Below, piece by piece: positions 24,926 through 33,028 of a stretch of DNA of 52,089 nt. The position numbers and the translations under genes were made by a program. The notes beneath the pieces were generated by a model. It saw only the letters and a program-made list of their open reading frames with translations. It was not told where the DNA came from and made no database searches. The stretch's first letter is position 1; each line of letters starts with the position of its first letter. The stretch spans positions 1 to 52,089 of the forward strand of contig SVKO01000009.1 in the NCBI GenBank assembly GCA_015068455.1, given 5' to 3'. Source of the DNA: Oscillospiraceae bacterium (GTDB taxonomy: Bacteria; Bacillota; Clostridia; Oscillospirales; Oscillospiraceae).

Positions 24926-26086
24926 ATGAAAAACTCGAAAGTCTTAACGTATGTCCAGAAATATACCATGATCGGTATGCTGATTCTGGTCGTGGCGGCC
25001 TTCTCCATTGCCACGAAAAGCAAGCTGCTGCTGCCCCAGAACATCTCCAACCTGATCTCCCAGAACGCATACGTGTTCGTCCTGGCCACCGGCATGCTGC
25101 TGTGCATCCTGACCGGCGGTAACATCGACCTCGGCGTCGGTTCCTACGTCTGCTTCATCGGCGCCATTGGCGGTATCATGCTGAGAAGCCACATCGGTAT
25201 CGTCCCGACGGCGCTCGCCATGATCGCCTGCGGCATCCTGATCGGCATGTGGAACGCCTACTGGATCGCCTATGTCCGCGTCCCGCCCTTCATCACCACC
25301 CTTTCCAGCATGCTCGTGTTCCGCGGCCTGTCCAACGTCCTCCTGCAGGGCAAGACCATCCGTATTGAGAACAAGACCTTCCTTAAGATCTTCGGCGGCG
25401 GCGCCAACTGCTACATCGGCACCGGCCCCTTTGCCAAGAAGCTCTGCCTGATCGTCGGCATCGTCGCCGCGGTCGCGTTTGTCCTGCTGACGCTGAGGTC
25501 CCGCATCAGCCGTCAGAAGAAGGGCTTCAACGTTGAGTCCTTCCTGGCTTACATCATCAAGACCGCCGCCATCGCCGCCGTCATCATTTTCATTGCATGG
25601 AAATTCTATAAGTACAAGGGTCTGCCCACCGTTCTGATCTGGCTCGCCCTCGTCATCGGCATCTACGCCTACATCACCTCGAAGACCACCATCGGCCGTC
25701 ACTTCTACGCGGTCGGCGGCAACGAGAAGGCCGCGAAGCTCTCCGGTATCAACACCAACAGAGTTTACTTCCTGGCCTACACCAGCATGGGTATGCTGGC
25801 CGGTCTGTCCGCTCTGCTCGTCATCGCCCGTTTTGCCGCGGCTTCCCCGCAGGCAGGTGACGGCTACGAGCTGGACGCCATCGGCTCCTGCTTCATCGGC
25901 GGCGCCTCCGCTTACGGCGGCATCGGCACCGTGCCCGGCGTTATCATCGGTGCTCTGCTGATGGGCGTCATCAACATGGGCATGTCCATCCTGGGCGTCG
26001 ACATCAACTGGCAGAAGGTCGTCAAGGGCCTGGTTCTGCTGGCTGCCGTTATCTTCGACGTCGTTTCCAAGAAGAAGAATTCTTAA
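24926..26086 (+). CDS. mmsB: multiple-monosaccharide ABC transporter permease (MmsB/GguB-like)
   Basis: 386 residues, strongly hydrophobic with about ten membrane segments. Landmarks of the RbsC/XylH permease family include LATGMLLCILTGGNIDLGVGS, shown here as GGNIDLGVGS, then RVPPFITTLSSMLVFRGL, AVGGNEKAAKLSGIN and GGASAYGGIGTVPGVIIGALL. The region around residues 140-250 is longer than in RbsC, as in the MmsB/GguB subgroup. It forms the channel of the importer. The start ATG follows AAGGAG; a hairpin (26105-26144) separates it from xylB. Confidence 0.94.
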   Translation: MKNSKVLTYVQKYTMIGMLILVVAAFSIATKSKLLLPQNISNLISQNAYVFVLATGMLLCILTGGNIDLGVGSYVCFIGAIGGIMLRSHIGIVPTALAMIACGILIGMWNAYWIAYVRVPPFITTLSSMLVFRGLSNVLLQGKTIRIENKTFLKIFGGGANCYIGTGPFAKKLCLIVGIVAAVAFVLLTLRSRISRQKKGFNVESFLAYIIKTAAIAAVIIFIAWKFYKYKGLPTVLIWLALVIGIYAYITSKTTIGRHFYAVGGNEKAAKLSGINTNRVYFLAYTSMGMLAGLSALLVIARFAAASPQAGDGYELDAIGSCFIGGASAYGGIGTVPGVIIGALLMGVINMGMSILGVDINWQKVVKGLVLLAAVIFDVVSKKKNS

Positions 26087-26104
26087 TCGCAATCTTATAA
26101 TTCC

Positions 26105-26144
26105 ATTCTGCCTCCAATGGGCACAGTCCCGGCGGAGGCAGAAT
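26105..26144 (+). terminator. intercistronic hairpin between mmsB and xylB
   Basis: ATTCTGCCTCC pairs with GGAGGCAGAAT around an 18-base loop, without a following T-run. It could partly separate transport from catabolic gene expression. Confidence 0.5.
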
Positions 26145-26164
26145 ACTAAAAAGGAGGCTTTTTC

Positions 26165-27637
26165 GTGCTTTATCTCGGTGTTGATCTGGGCACTTCTTCC
26201 ATGAAGGTCCTTTTGGTTGACGGCAAGGGAACCGTGCTGCGCAGCACGTCGCAGTCCTATCCCCTGATGATGCCGCAGCCCGGTTGGTCTGAGCAGGACC
26301 CCGAAGAATGGTGGTCTGCTCTTTGTGTTTGTGTACCCAAGCTGCTCGAGGGCATCGACGCGACCCAGGTCGCCGGCCTGAGCTTCGGCGGTCAGATGCA
26401 CGGCCTGGTGGCCCTGGACGAGAACGACCAGGTGATCCGTCCCGCCATTCTTTGGAACGACGGCCGCACCGGCAAGCAGACCGATGCGCTGAACAATGAC
26501 TTCGGCAAGGAAGGCCTCCTGTCCCTGACGGGCAACCTGGCCTTTGCCGGCTTCACCGCCCCCAAGCTGCTCTGGATGCGTGAGAATGAGCCCGAGCTCT
26601 TTGCGAAGATCCGCAAGATCATGCTCCCCAAGGATTATCTCGCCTATCGCCTGACCGGCGTGCATTCCTGCGACTATTCCGACGCCGCCGGCATGCTTCT
26701 GCTGGACGTGGCGAACCGCTGCTGGTCCAAGCCGCTGATGGAATACTGCGGCGTGACCGAGGAGCAGATGCCGCAGCTCTTTGAGAGCTACGAGGCCATC
26801 GGCACCGTCAAGCCCGCCATGGCCGCGCTGCTGGGCATTCCCGTCACCACAGTCGTGGCCGCAGGCGCCGGCGACAATGCCGCCGCCGCTGTGGGCACCG
26901 GCACCGTGGGCGAGGGCAGCTGCAACATCTCCATCGGCACCTCCGGTACCATCTTCATCCCCAGCAAGGAGTTCAAGTGCCCGCCCGAGGGCAACCTCCA
27001 TGCCTTTGCCCATGCCGACGGCACCTATCATCTGATGGGCTGCATCCTGGCCGCCGCCTCCGCCTATACCTGGTGGCGCAGCGACATTCTCAAGGGCGAA
27101 TCCAATGAGGATGAGCAGGCCGGCATCACCCGCGAGAAGCTGGGCAAGAACCACGTCTTCTATCTGCCCTATCTGATGGGCGAGCGCTCTCCCCACAATG
27201 ATCCCTCTGCCCGCGGCGTGTTCGCCGGCATGAGCCTGGATACCACCCGCTTCGACATGACCCAGGCGGTCATGGAGGGCGTGGCCTTCGCCATCCGCGA
27301 CAGCGTGGAGATCGTCCGCTCCCTGGGCCTGGACATCAAGGCCTCCAACCTGTGCGGCGGCGGCGCCAAGAGCCCCATCTGGCGTCAGATCTTTGCCAAC
27401 GTCCTCAATCTGGAGCTCTTTGTCCCCGAATCCGAGGAAGGCGCCGGCTATGGCGCTGCGATCCTGGCCATGGTGGCCGCGGGCGAGTACGCCAGCGTGC
27501 TCGAGGCCTGCGCAGCCATGCCCCGCGGCGGCACCAAGTATGCCCCGGATCCCGCAATCGTCGCCCTGTACGACGAGCGGTATGAGGTCTACAAGGCGCT
27601 TTATCCCGCCATTCAGCCGATTTTCCCGAAGATGTGA
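26165..27637 (+). CDS. xylB: xylulokinase (FGGY family)
   Basis: 490 residues. FGGY carbohydrate kinases phosphorylate sugars with ATP; XylB makes D-xylulose 5-phosphate. Visible landmarks are the ATP-binding GVDLGTSSMKVLLVD at the N-terminus, GWSEQDPEEWW, SFGGQMHGLV (sugar-binding), ILWNDGRT, SDAAGMLLLDV, AGAGDNAAAAVGTG with the likely catalytic Asp, and the C-terminal NLCGGGAKSPIWRQI. The whole order matches xylulokinase more than L-ribulokinase or gluconokinase. The start is GTG 26165 after AAAGGAGG. Two genes downstream is a FucI/AraA-family isomerase rather than a classical XylA. Confidence 0.9.
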   Translation: MLYLGVDLGTSSMKVLLVDGKGTVLRSTSQSYPLMMPQPGWSEQDPEEWWSALCVCVPKLLEGIDATQVAGLSFGGQMHGLVALDENDQVIRPAILWNDGRTGKQTDALNNDFGKEGLLSLTGNLAFAGFTAPKLLWMRENEPELFAKIRKIMLPKDYLAYRLTGVHSCDYSDAAGMLLLDVANRCWSKPLMEYCGVTEEQMPQLFESYEAIGTVKPAMAALLGIPVTTVVAAGAGDNAAAAVGTGTVGEGSCNISIGTSGTIFIPSKEFKCPPEGNLHAFAHADGTYHLMGCILAAASAYTWWRSDILKGESNEDEQAGITREKLGKNHVFYLPYLMGERSPHNDPSARGVFAGMSLDTTRFDMTQAVMEGVAFAIRDSVEIVRSLGLDIKASNLCGGGAKSPIWRQIFANVLNLELFVPESEEGAGYGAAILAMVAAGEYASVLEACAAMPRGGTKYAPDPAIVALYDERYEVYKALYPAIQPIFPKM

Positions 27638-27649
27638 GGAAGGAGCCCA

Positions 27650-28279
27650 ATGAAAGTCTACAGCGTATTTGATCCGGAATTTGCCGCCTATGGCAAGGTC
27701 ATCCCGGGTTTTGACAATGAATCCATTATGAAGGCCCTGAACGAGCATACCCCGCTGCCCGAAGGCGTGGACTACGTCCCCTCCGAGCCGGCGCTGGAGT
27801 GCCTGAGCGTTTTCGAGCAGATGCGCGACAACGTCTACGGCGGCATGCCCGTCCAGCTGGGCTGGTGCAACGGCCACAATACGAAGCTCAACTGCCTGGA
27901 GTACCACCGCGACAGCGAGATCAACCTGGGCACCGAGGACTTCATCCTTCTGCTGGCCAAGCAGGAAAAGATCGTGGACGGCGTGCTCGACACCGCTGAC
28001 GTGGAGGCGTTTGCCTGCCCCAAGGGCGTCATGATCGAGGTTTATGCAACGTCCCTGCACTATGCCCCCTGCTCCGCCAAGCCCGGCATGGGCTTCCGCG
28101 TACTGGTGGCCCTGCCCCGCGGCACCAACGAGGCCGCGCCGGCCATCACCCCCTGCAACGCCGAGGACAAGACCCTCTGGGCCCGCAACAAGTGGCTGCT
28201 GGCCCATGCAGAGTCCGCCGAGGCTGCCCAGGGCGCCTATGTTGGCCTGAAGGGCGTCAACATCGATCTGGCAAAATAA
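27650..28279 (+). CDS. cupin-like protein of a sugar operon (probably DUF4867)
   Basis: 209 residues, soluble, no signal peptide. The middle (about 75-160) resembles a small beta-barrel: HNTKLNCLEYHRDSEINLGT, then DFILLLAKQEKI, then FACPKGVMIEVYATSLHYAP. The spacing of His, Glu and His suits a metal-binding cupin such as the lyxose isomerase or ureidoglycolate-lyase folds. From memory it fits the uncharacterised DUF4867 family; I cannot confirm this here. Position between xylB and the isomerase, 12 bp after xylB, points to sugar epimerisation, isomerisation or mutarotation, which is inference. Starts at ATG behind GGAAGGAG. Confidence 0.65.
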   Translation: MKVYSVFDPEFAAYGKVIPGFDNESIMKALNEHTPLPEGVDYVPSEPALECLSVFEQMRDNVYGGMPVQLGWCNGHNTKLNCLEYHRDSEINLGTEDFILLLAKQEKIVDGVLDTADVEAFACPKGVMIEVYATSLHYAPCSAKPGMGFRVLVALPRGTNEAAPAITPCNAEDKTLWARNKWLLAHAESAEAAQGAYVGLKGVNIDLAK

Positions 28280-28332
28280 AAAGATCCCCGGATCCTTTTA
28301 TAAATCAGTGATTCTTACGAGGAGTGAAGAAA

Positions 28333-29826
28333 ATGTTTGCAAACATCCCCAATGTTAAGCTTGGCATCCTGGCCGTGTCCCGCGACTGCTTCCCCATTAC
28401 CCTGTCCGAGAAGCGCCGCAAGGCCATCGTTGCAAAGCTGAAGGAAAAGAATTTTGACATCTACGAGTGTCAGACCATCATCGAGGGCGGCATCGACGCC
28501 AACGTGAACGAAGCTTATGAGGAAATCAAGGCCTCCGGCATCAACGCCCTGGTCGTCTTCCTCGGCAACTTCGGCCCCGAAGGCCCCGAGACCCTGATCG
28601 CCAAGAAGTTCGGCGGTCCCGTCATGTACATCGCCGCCGCCGAGGAGAATGTCGGCGTGCTGTCCACCGATCGCGGTGACGCCTACTGCGGCATGCTGAA
28701 CGCCTCCTACAACCTGAAGCTCAACGGCATCAAGGCCTACATCCCCGAGTATCCCGTGGGCGACGCCGAGTACTGCGCCAATGAGATCATCGCCTTTGAG
28801 CCCATCGCCCGTGCGATCCTGGGCCTGCAGGACCTCAAGATCATCACCTTCGGCCCCCGTCCCTTCGACTTCCTGGCCTGCAACGCCCCCGTGGCTCCCA
28901 TCTTCAAGCTGGGCATCAACGTCCAGGAGAACTCCGAGCTGGATCTGCTGAAGGCTTACAAAGAGCACGACAACGATCCCCGCATCCCCGCCAAGATCAA
29001 GGAAATGGAAGAGGAACTGGGCGAAGGCAACAAGATGCCCGGCATCCTGCCCAGACTTGCCCAGTATGAGCTGACCCTGCTCGACTGGATCGAGGCCAAC
29101 AAGGGCACCGCCAAGTACGTGGCCATGGCCAACAAGTGCTGGCCCGCCTTCCAGACCGAGTTCGGCTTCGTGCCCTGCTATGTCAACAGCCGCCTGACCG
29201 GCGTCTACGGCATCCCCGTGGCCTGTGAGGTCGATATCTACGGCGCTCTGAGCGAGTACATCGGCACCTGCGTCACCGGCGAGTCCGTCACCCTGCTGGA
29301 CATCAACAACTCCGTGCCCGCCGACATGTATGCCGAGAGCATCGAGGGCAAGTTCGGCTATCGCCACAATGAGACCTTCATGGGCTTCCACTGCGGCAAT
29401 ACCCCGATGTGCCGTCTGAGCTGCGGCACCATGAAGTATCAGCTCATCATGAACCGCGGCCTCGAAGGCGGCGGCGAGCCCGATATCACCCGCGGCACCC
29501 TCGAAGGCGACATCGCCCCCGGCGACATCACCTTCTACCGCCTCCAGGGCAACAAGGACAGCGTGCTGCAGGCTTACATCGCCCAGGGCGAGATCCTGCC
29601 CGTGGCCACCCAGTCCTTCGGCGGCATCGGCGTGTTCGCCATCCCCGAGATGAACCGCTTCTATCGCCATGTGCTGATCGAGGGCGGCTATCCCCATCAC
29701 GGCGCCGTGGCCTTCGGCCATGCCGGCAAGGCCCTGTACGAGGTCTTCAAGTACCTCGGCATCGGCACCATCAGCTTCAACCAGCCCAAGGGCGTGTACT
29801 ATAAGAGCGAGAACCCCTTCGCCTGA
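28333..29826 (+). CDS. L-fucose/L-arabinose isomerase family protein
   Basis: 497 residues. Members interconvert aldoses and ketoses using Mn2+. Sequence order fits the FucI/AraA fold: LGILAVSRDCFP, ALVVFLGNFGPEGPE, AEENVGVLSTDRGDAYCGM, then the candidate metal ligands Glu299 in VACEVDIYGAL and Asp323 in LLDINNSVP, and a late His pair in GGYPHHGAVAFG (about 455-456). Real substrate is uncertain. Being downstream of xylB, it may provide D-xylulose (from xylose, D-arabinose or D-lyxose) or handle L-arabinose; no xylA, araB or araD is present in the window. I use ATG 28333; an upstream GTG lies inside the GAGGAGTG ribosome site. Confidence 0.85.
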   Translation: MFANIPNVKLGILAVSRDCFPITLSEKRRKAIVAKLKEKNFDIYECQTIIEGGIDANVNEAYEEIKASGINALVVFLGNFGPEGPETLIAKKFGGPVMYIAAAEENVGVLSTDRGDAYCGMLNASYNLKLNGIKAYIPEYPVGDAEYCANEIIAFEPIARAILGLQDLKIITFGPRPFDFLACNAPVAPIFKLGINVQENSELDLLKAYKEHDNDPRIPAKIKEMEEELGEGNKMPGILPRLAQYELTLLDWIEANKGTAKYVAMANKCWPAFQTEFGFVPCYVNSRLTGVYGIPVACEVDIYGALSEYIGTCVTGESVTLLDINNSVPADMYAESIEGKFGYRHNETFMGFHCGNTPMCRLSCGTMKYQLIMNRGLEGGGEPDITRGTLEGDIAPGDITFYRLQGNKDSVLQAYIAQGEILPVATQSFGGIGVFAIPEMNRFYRHVLIEGGYPHHGAVAFGHAGKALYEVFKYLGIGTISFNQPKGVYYKSENPFA

Positions 29827-29859
29827 TTGCGGTTCCAACTGAATAACTTATAGCTTCGT

Positions 29860-29920
29860 GTCATTCTGAGCGGCAGCGAAGAATCTGCGGATCCTTTGCT
29901 TCCCTCAGAATGACTTTTTT
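29860..29920 (+). terminator. probable operon terminator formed by a dispersed repeat
   Basis: GTCATTCTGAG (29860-29870) pairs with CTCAGAATGAC (29904-29914), followed directly by TTTTTT. The motif is a common type of dispersed repeat in gut Firmicutes and Proteobacteria-like assemblies, here placed where the sugar operon would end. Confidence 0.6.
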
Positions 29921-29927
29921 CATGGGG

Positions 29928-30086
29928 CCATGCTTTAAAAAGTGCCAACACGCCCGATCGGCGGATCTTTTCACGCCGCTGTGCGTTAAATTTTCTTGCC
30001 ATACACAAAGTATGCCTGCGAAAATTTGCCTTCACCGGCGGAAAAATCCCACGCCGTCGGACGCATTTCCGTTTTTAAAACAAGGC
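29928..30086. repeat. imperfect foldback element of about 160 bp
   Basis: Centred on CATAC-ACAAA-GTATG (30000-30014). The left side from CCATGCTTTAAAAAG mirrors the right side ending GTTTTTAAAACAAGG, with AAATTTTC matched by GAAAATTT nearer the centre. Arms are about 75 nt with scattered mismatches. No reading frame of note. It looks like a MITE-like or highly structured intergenic element. Confidence 0.6.
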
Positions 30087-30140
30087 CCGGAATAGAGCTT
30101 ATCGGCATTTCATTTGATATGCAGTATGAAAGGAGAAAAC

Positions 30141-31169
30141 ATGGAAAAATTCCCGTTCGGCGCCCTGTCCGACGGCCGCGAAGTTACGGCCTACCGCTAT
30201 CGCAACGCCTCCGGCAGCGAATTCGTCGTGCTGGATTACGGCGTCACCCTGCAGTCTCTGCTGGTGCCCGGCCGCGACGGCAAGCTCGTGGACGTGATCC
30301 TGGGCTACGACACCGCAAAGGAATATGAGGAAAACGGCGGCTTCTTCGGCGCCTGCATCGGCCGCGTGTGCAACCGCATCGGAAAATCCTCCTTCACTCT
30401 GGACGGCGTGAAGTACGACCTGGTCCCCTCCGAGGGCAAGAACCAGCTCCACGGCGGCACCCAAGGCTTCGACCGCCGCTTCTTCGACGTGGCGGAGGTG
30501 GAAAACGGCCTGCGCTTCACCCGCCTGTCCCCCGACGGCGAGGAGGGCTTCCCCGGCAACGTGAATGTGGCCATCACCGTCACCCTGTCTGACGACAATG
30601 TTCTCACCTTTGCCTACGAGGCCAAGACCGACAAGGCCACCGCCGTGAGCCTGACCAACCACGCCTACTACAACCTGGCGGGCGAAGGCGACATGCTCGA
30701 CCACGAGCTCAAGATCTGCGCCTCCAATTTCACTCCCGTGGACGCCGAGTCCATCCCCACCGGCGAGATCGCCCCTGTGGCCGGCACGCCCCTGGACTTC
30801 ACGGCCGGCAAGATCGTGGGAACCGACATCGGCGCCGACATGGAGCAGATGAAGCTGGTGGGCGGCTTTGACCACAACTTCGTGCTGGACGACAAAGCCG
30901 AGTGGAAAAAGGCCGCGGAGCTCTGGTGCCCCCGCACCGGCATCGCCATGACCGTGGAAACCACCGCCCCCGCCATGCAGTTCTACAGCGGCAACTTCAT
31001 CACCGCCAAGGTGGGCAAGCTGGGTGCGCCCCTGGCCCCGCGCTACGGCCTGTGCCTTGAGACCCAGATCCACCCCGACGCGGTCAACCAGCCCGGCTTC
31101 CCCAGCGCGTTCCTGCCCGCAGGCGGACGCTATGAATCCCGCACCTCCTACACGTTCACCGTTCGATAA
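30141..31169 (+). CDS. galM: aldose 1-epimerase (mutarotase)
   Basis: 342 residues, a beta-sandwich enzyme that interconverts alpha and beta anomers of free aldoses such as galactose, glucose, xylose or arabinose. Catalytic residues can be placed: His104 (NQLHGG), His174 (TNHAYYNLAG, the acid) and Glu307 (GLCLETQIHPDA, the base), with Asp243 (GFDHNF) in the sugar site. The start is ATG 30141 after AAAGGAG; an in-frame ATG nine codons upstream lacks a ribosome site. It lies after the sugar operon terminator and 2 bp before the AEC transporter gene, so those two form a unit. Confidence 0.93.
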   Translation: MEKFPFGALSDGREVTAYRYRNASGSEFVVLDYGVTLQSLLVPGRDGKLVDVILGYDTAKEYEENGGFFGACIGRVCNRIGKSSFTLDGVKYDLVPSEGKNQLHGGTQGFDRRFFDVAEVENGLRFTRLSPDGEEGFPGNVNVAITVTLSDDNVLTFAYEAKTDKATAVSLTNHAYYNLAGEGDMLDHELKICASNFTPVDAESIPTGEIAPVAGTPLDFTAGKIVGTDIGADMEQMKLVGGFDHNFVLDDKAEWKKAAELWCPRTGIAMTVETTAPAMQFYSGNFITAKVGKLGAPLAPRYGLCLETQIHPDAVNQPGFPSAFLPAGGRYESRTSYTFTVR

Positions 31170-31171
31170 TC

Positions 31172-32083
31172 ATGATCCATGTGCTTGAGACCGCGCTGCC
31201 GGTGTTCCTGACCCTGGGACTCGGCATGCTCTGCCGGGCGACGCGGCTTCTGACGGCGGAAGGGGTCAAGGCCCTCAAATCTGTGGCGGTGAATATCACC
31301 CTGCCCGCGGTGCTGTTTTCGGCCTTCGCCACGGCGGAGTACTCCGTGAAATCCATCGCCATCCCCGTTTTCATCTTCGCCCTGTGCGTGCTGGCCTTCT
31401 TCCTGGGCCGGATCGGCTGCAATCTGCTGAAAATCCCCGGCAGACTTTCGCCCTTCATGGCCACGGGCTTCGAGGCGGGCATGCTGGGCTATGCCCTGTT
31501 CACCCTGCTCTTCGGCGCGGGGGAGGTGTCCCGGTTCGCCATCGTGGACCTGGGCCAGGTGCTGTTCGTCTTCACGGTGTATAAGATCATGCTCTCCGGC
31601 AGCGGCGACTGGCGCGGCGCGGTGCGCGAAGCCCTGGTCTCGCCGACGATCTGGGCCATCTGCGCGGGCCTGCTCCTGGGCGCCACCGGCGCGTTCCGGG
31701 CTCTGGCGCCCTCCGGCGTCAGCGGCATTTTGACCTCCATCGCCTCCTTCGTGGCGGCGCCCACCAGCGCGATCATCCTGCTGTCCATCGGCTATGATCT
31801 GGTGCCGAAGGAGATCCGCTGGGCCAAGACGGCCAAGATCGTCGCCCTTCGCGTGGGCGTCATGGCCGTCATCCTGGCGCTGGCCCTGCTGGTCAACCGT
31901 TTGATCCTCGGCGGCGCCATGCACACCGATGCACTGCTGATGCTGATGATCCTGCCGCCGCCCTACGTGCTGCCGGTGTTTGCCGACGCGGGCGACGAGC
32001 GGGCGAACGTGTCGTCTGCCCTGTCGGTGCTGACCCTGCTGAGCCTTGTGCTCTTTGCCGTTCTCACAGCCATTTATCATTAA
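31172..32083 (+). CDS. AEC family transporter
   Basis: 303 residues with about ten hydrophobic helices arranged as two five-helix halves, the layout of the auxin efflux carrier (AEC) family. Landmarks include VFLTLGLGMLCRATRLLT, NITLPAVLFSAF near the first-half crossover, AGLLLGATGAF, and the second-half crossover area MLMILPPPYVLPVFAD. Bacterial AEC proteins export or import small organic acids such as malate or malonate; no substrate can be assigned. The start ATG is two bases after the galM stop. It ends at a GC-rich terminator overlapping the thiT promoter. Confidence 0.87.
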   Translation: MIHVLETALPVFLTLGLGMLCRATRLLTAEGVKALKSVAVNITLPAVLFSAFATAEYSVKSIAIPVFIFALCVLAFFLGRIGCNLLKIPGRLSPFMATGFEAGMLGYALFTLLFGAGEVSRFAIVDLGQVLFVFTVYKIMLSGSGDWRGAVREALVSPTIWAICAGLLLGATGAFRALAPSGVSGILTSIASFVAAPTSAIILLSIGYDLVPKEIRWAKTAKIVALRVGVMAVILALALLVNRLILGGAMHTDALLMLMILPPPYVLPVFADAGDERANVSSALSVLTLLSLVLFAVLTAIYH

Positions 32084-32088
32084 GGACC

Positions 32089-32116
32089 AAGCCCCGCCTC
32101 CGGCGGGGCTTGACAT
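32089..32116 (+). terminator. terminator of galM-AEC, overlapping the thiT promoter
   Basis: AAGCCCCGCC and GGCGGGGCTT flank a 3-base loop. The last two stem bases are also the first two of TTGACA. Only a short ATTTT tract follows. Confidence 0.55.
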
Positions 32117-32138
32117 TTTGTGGAAGGGGCTCTATAAT
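32110..32138 (+). promoter_or_regulatory. consensus promoter for the thiT transcript
   Basis: TTGACA at 32110-32115, a 17-bp spacer and TATAAT at 32133-32138: a perfect sigma-A consensus. Constitutive initiation would leave control to the riboswitch downstream. Confidence 0.85.
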
Positions 32139-32170
32139 AGCCTCGATAATACAGCGCATTACAATCCTGT

Positions 32171-32257
32171 CTTCGGGGGGCCGGCGATTCCGGCTGAGAT
32201 AGGGCGGCAGGCCCTGACCCGTAAAACCTGATCCGGCTCATACCGGCGGAGGGAAAG
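32171..32257 (+). promoter_or_regulatory. TPP riboswitch (THI element)
   Basis: Shows the conserved thiamin pyrophosphate aptamer elements in order: CTTCGGGGGG, CTGAGA, ACCC, ACCTGATC, ATACC and GGAGGGAAAG. The 5-prime CTT pairs with the 3-prime AAG to close helix P1. TPP binding is known to turn such units off; the terminator at 32274-32310 provides the off state for thiT. Confidence 0.95.
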
Positions 32258-32273
32258 ACGCATACGCCCGCAC

Positions 32274-32310
32274 AGCGCATTGCAGTCTTTCGATTGCGAT
32301 GCGCTTTTTT
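32274..32310 (+). terminator. riboswitch-controlled terminator
   Basis: AGCGCATTGCAGTC pairs with GATTGCGATGCGCT around TTTC, followed by TTTTTT, directly after the TPP aptamer. Confidence 0.85.
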
Positions 32311-32322
32311 GGAGGGATTTTT

Positions 32323-32886
32323 ATGAACGGAAAGCAAAAACTCCGCGCCCTGTGCGAGGGCGCCATCATGGTAGCGCTGGCCCAGGTGCTGAGCATGCTC
32401 AAGCTGTGGGAGCTGCCCCAGGGCGGCTCGGTCACCATCGGTATGCTGCCGATCTTCCTGTACTGCGCCCGCTGGGGCTTCGGTCCGGGCATGCTGGCCT
32501 CCACGGCTTACGCGGTGCTGCAGCTGATCTTTGACAGCGCCTTTGCCTACGGCTGGCAGTCCATCATAGGGGATTACCTGGTGGCCTTCGCGGTGCTGGG
32601 CGTCGCGGGCGTCTTCAGCCGCAGCAAGCTGGGCTTCTTCTGGGGCACGATCCTCGGCTGCGTTGCCCGGTTCCTGGTGCACTATGTTGTCGGCGCCACG
32701 GTCTGGGCCGAGTACATGCCCGATGAATTCTTCGGCATGACCATGACCACGCCCTGGTTCTATTCCGCCCTGTACAACGGCTGCTACATGCTCATCGACA
32801 TGGTTCTGATCCTCATCGTGGGCTTCATCCTTTACAAGATCATGCCCAGGCAGATGACCAGCCAGCGGCTGAAGGCTGAGCAGTAA
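32323..32886 (+). CDS. thiT: energy-coupled thiamine transporter ThiT
   Basis: 187 residues, six hydrophobic helices. ThiT is the substrate-binding S component of an ECF importer and uses the shared EcfAA'T energising module, which is not in this window. The family landmark LWELPQGGSVTIGMLPIFL, shown here as ELPQGGSVTIGMLP, lies in the thiamine-binding loop, and ARWGFGPGMLAS and YNGCYMLIDM follow. ATG 32323 follows GGAGGG; an earlier in-frame ATG sits inside the riboswitch terminator. The TPP riboswitch upstream strongly supports the assignment. Confidence 0.94.
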   Translation: MNGKQKLRALCEGAIMVALAQVLSMLKLWELPQGGSVTIGMLPIFLYCARWGFGPGMLASTAYAVLQLIFDSAFAYGWQSIIGDYLVAFAVLGVAGVFSRSKLGFFWGTILGCVARFLVHYVVGATVWAEYMPDEFFGMTMTTPWFYSALYNGCYMLIDMVLILIVGFILYKIMPRQMTSQRLKAEQ

Positions 32887-32890
32887 AAAG

Positions 32891-32923
32891 AAAGGAGACC
32901 TTTCATTGAAGGGTCTCCTTTTT
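32891..32923 (+). terminator. intrinsic terminator of thiT
   Basis: AAAGGAGACC pairs with GGTCTCCTTT, followed by a T-run. Confidence 0.8.
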
Positions 32924-32974
32924 CGTCACGTCAGTGACAAAACCGAAATGAGAGCTGCATGAAGGGCAAGTTTG

Positions 32975-33003
32975 TTGCCAATCGATGTGGCGTATGGTAT
33001 AAT
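32975..33003 (+). promoter_or_regulatory. promoter of the small orphan gene
   Basis: TTGCCA at 32975-32980, a 17-bp spacer and TATAAT at 32998-33003, 26 bp before the GTG start. Confidence 0.65.
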
Positions 33004-33028
33004 TATATAAAAAAGGGGGCTGGATCCC

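Noticed and set aside
24944-28207. A 1087-codon open frame on the minus strand
   Set aside because: It lies opposite mmsB, xylB and the cupin-like gene, which have clear motifs and ribosome sites. Its product is low-complexity and Gly/Asp/His-rich, typical of antisense frames in GC-rich genes.
29860-30086. Possible small gene or tRNA before galM
   Set aside because: No start with ribosome site and family match, and no cloverleaf or CCA end. The sequence is explained by a terminator-like repeat and a foldback.
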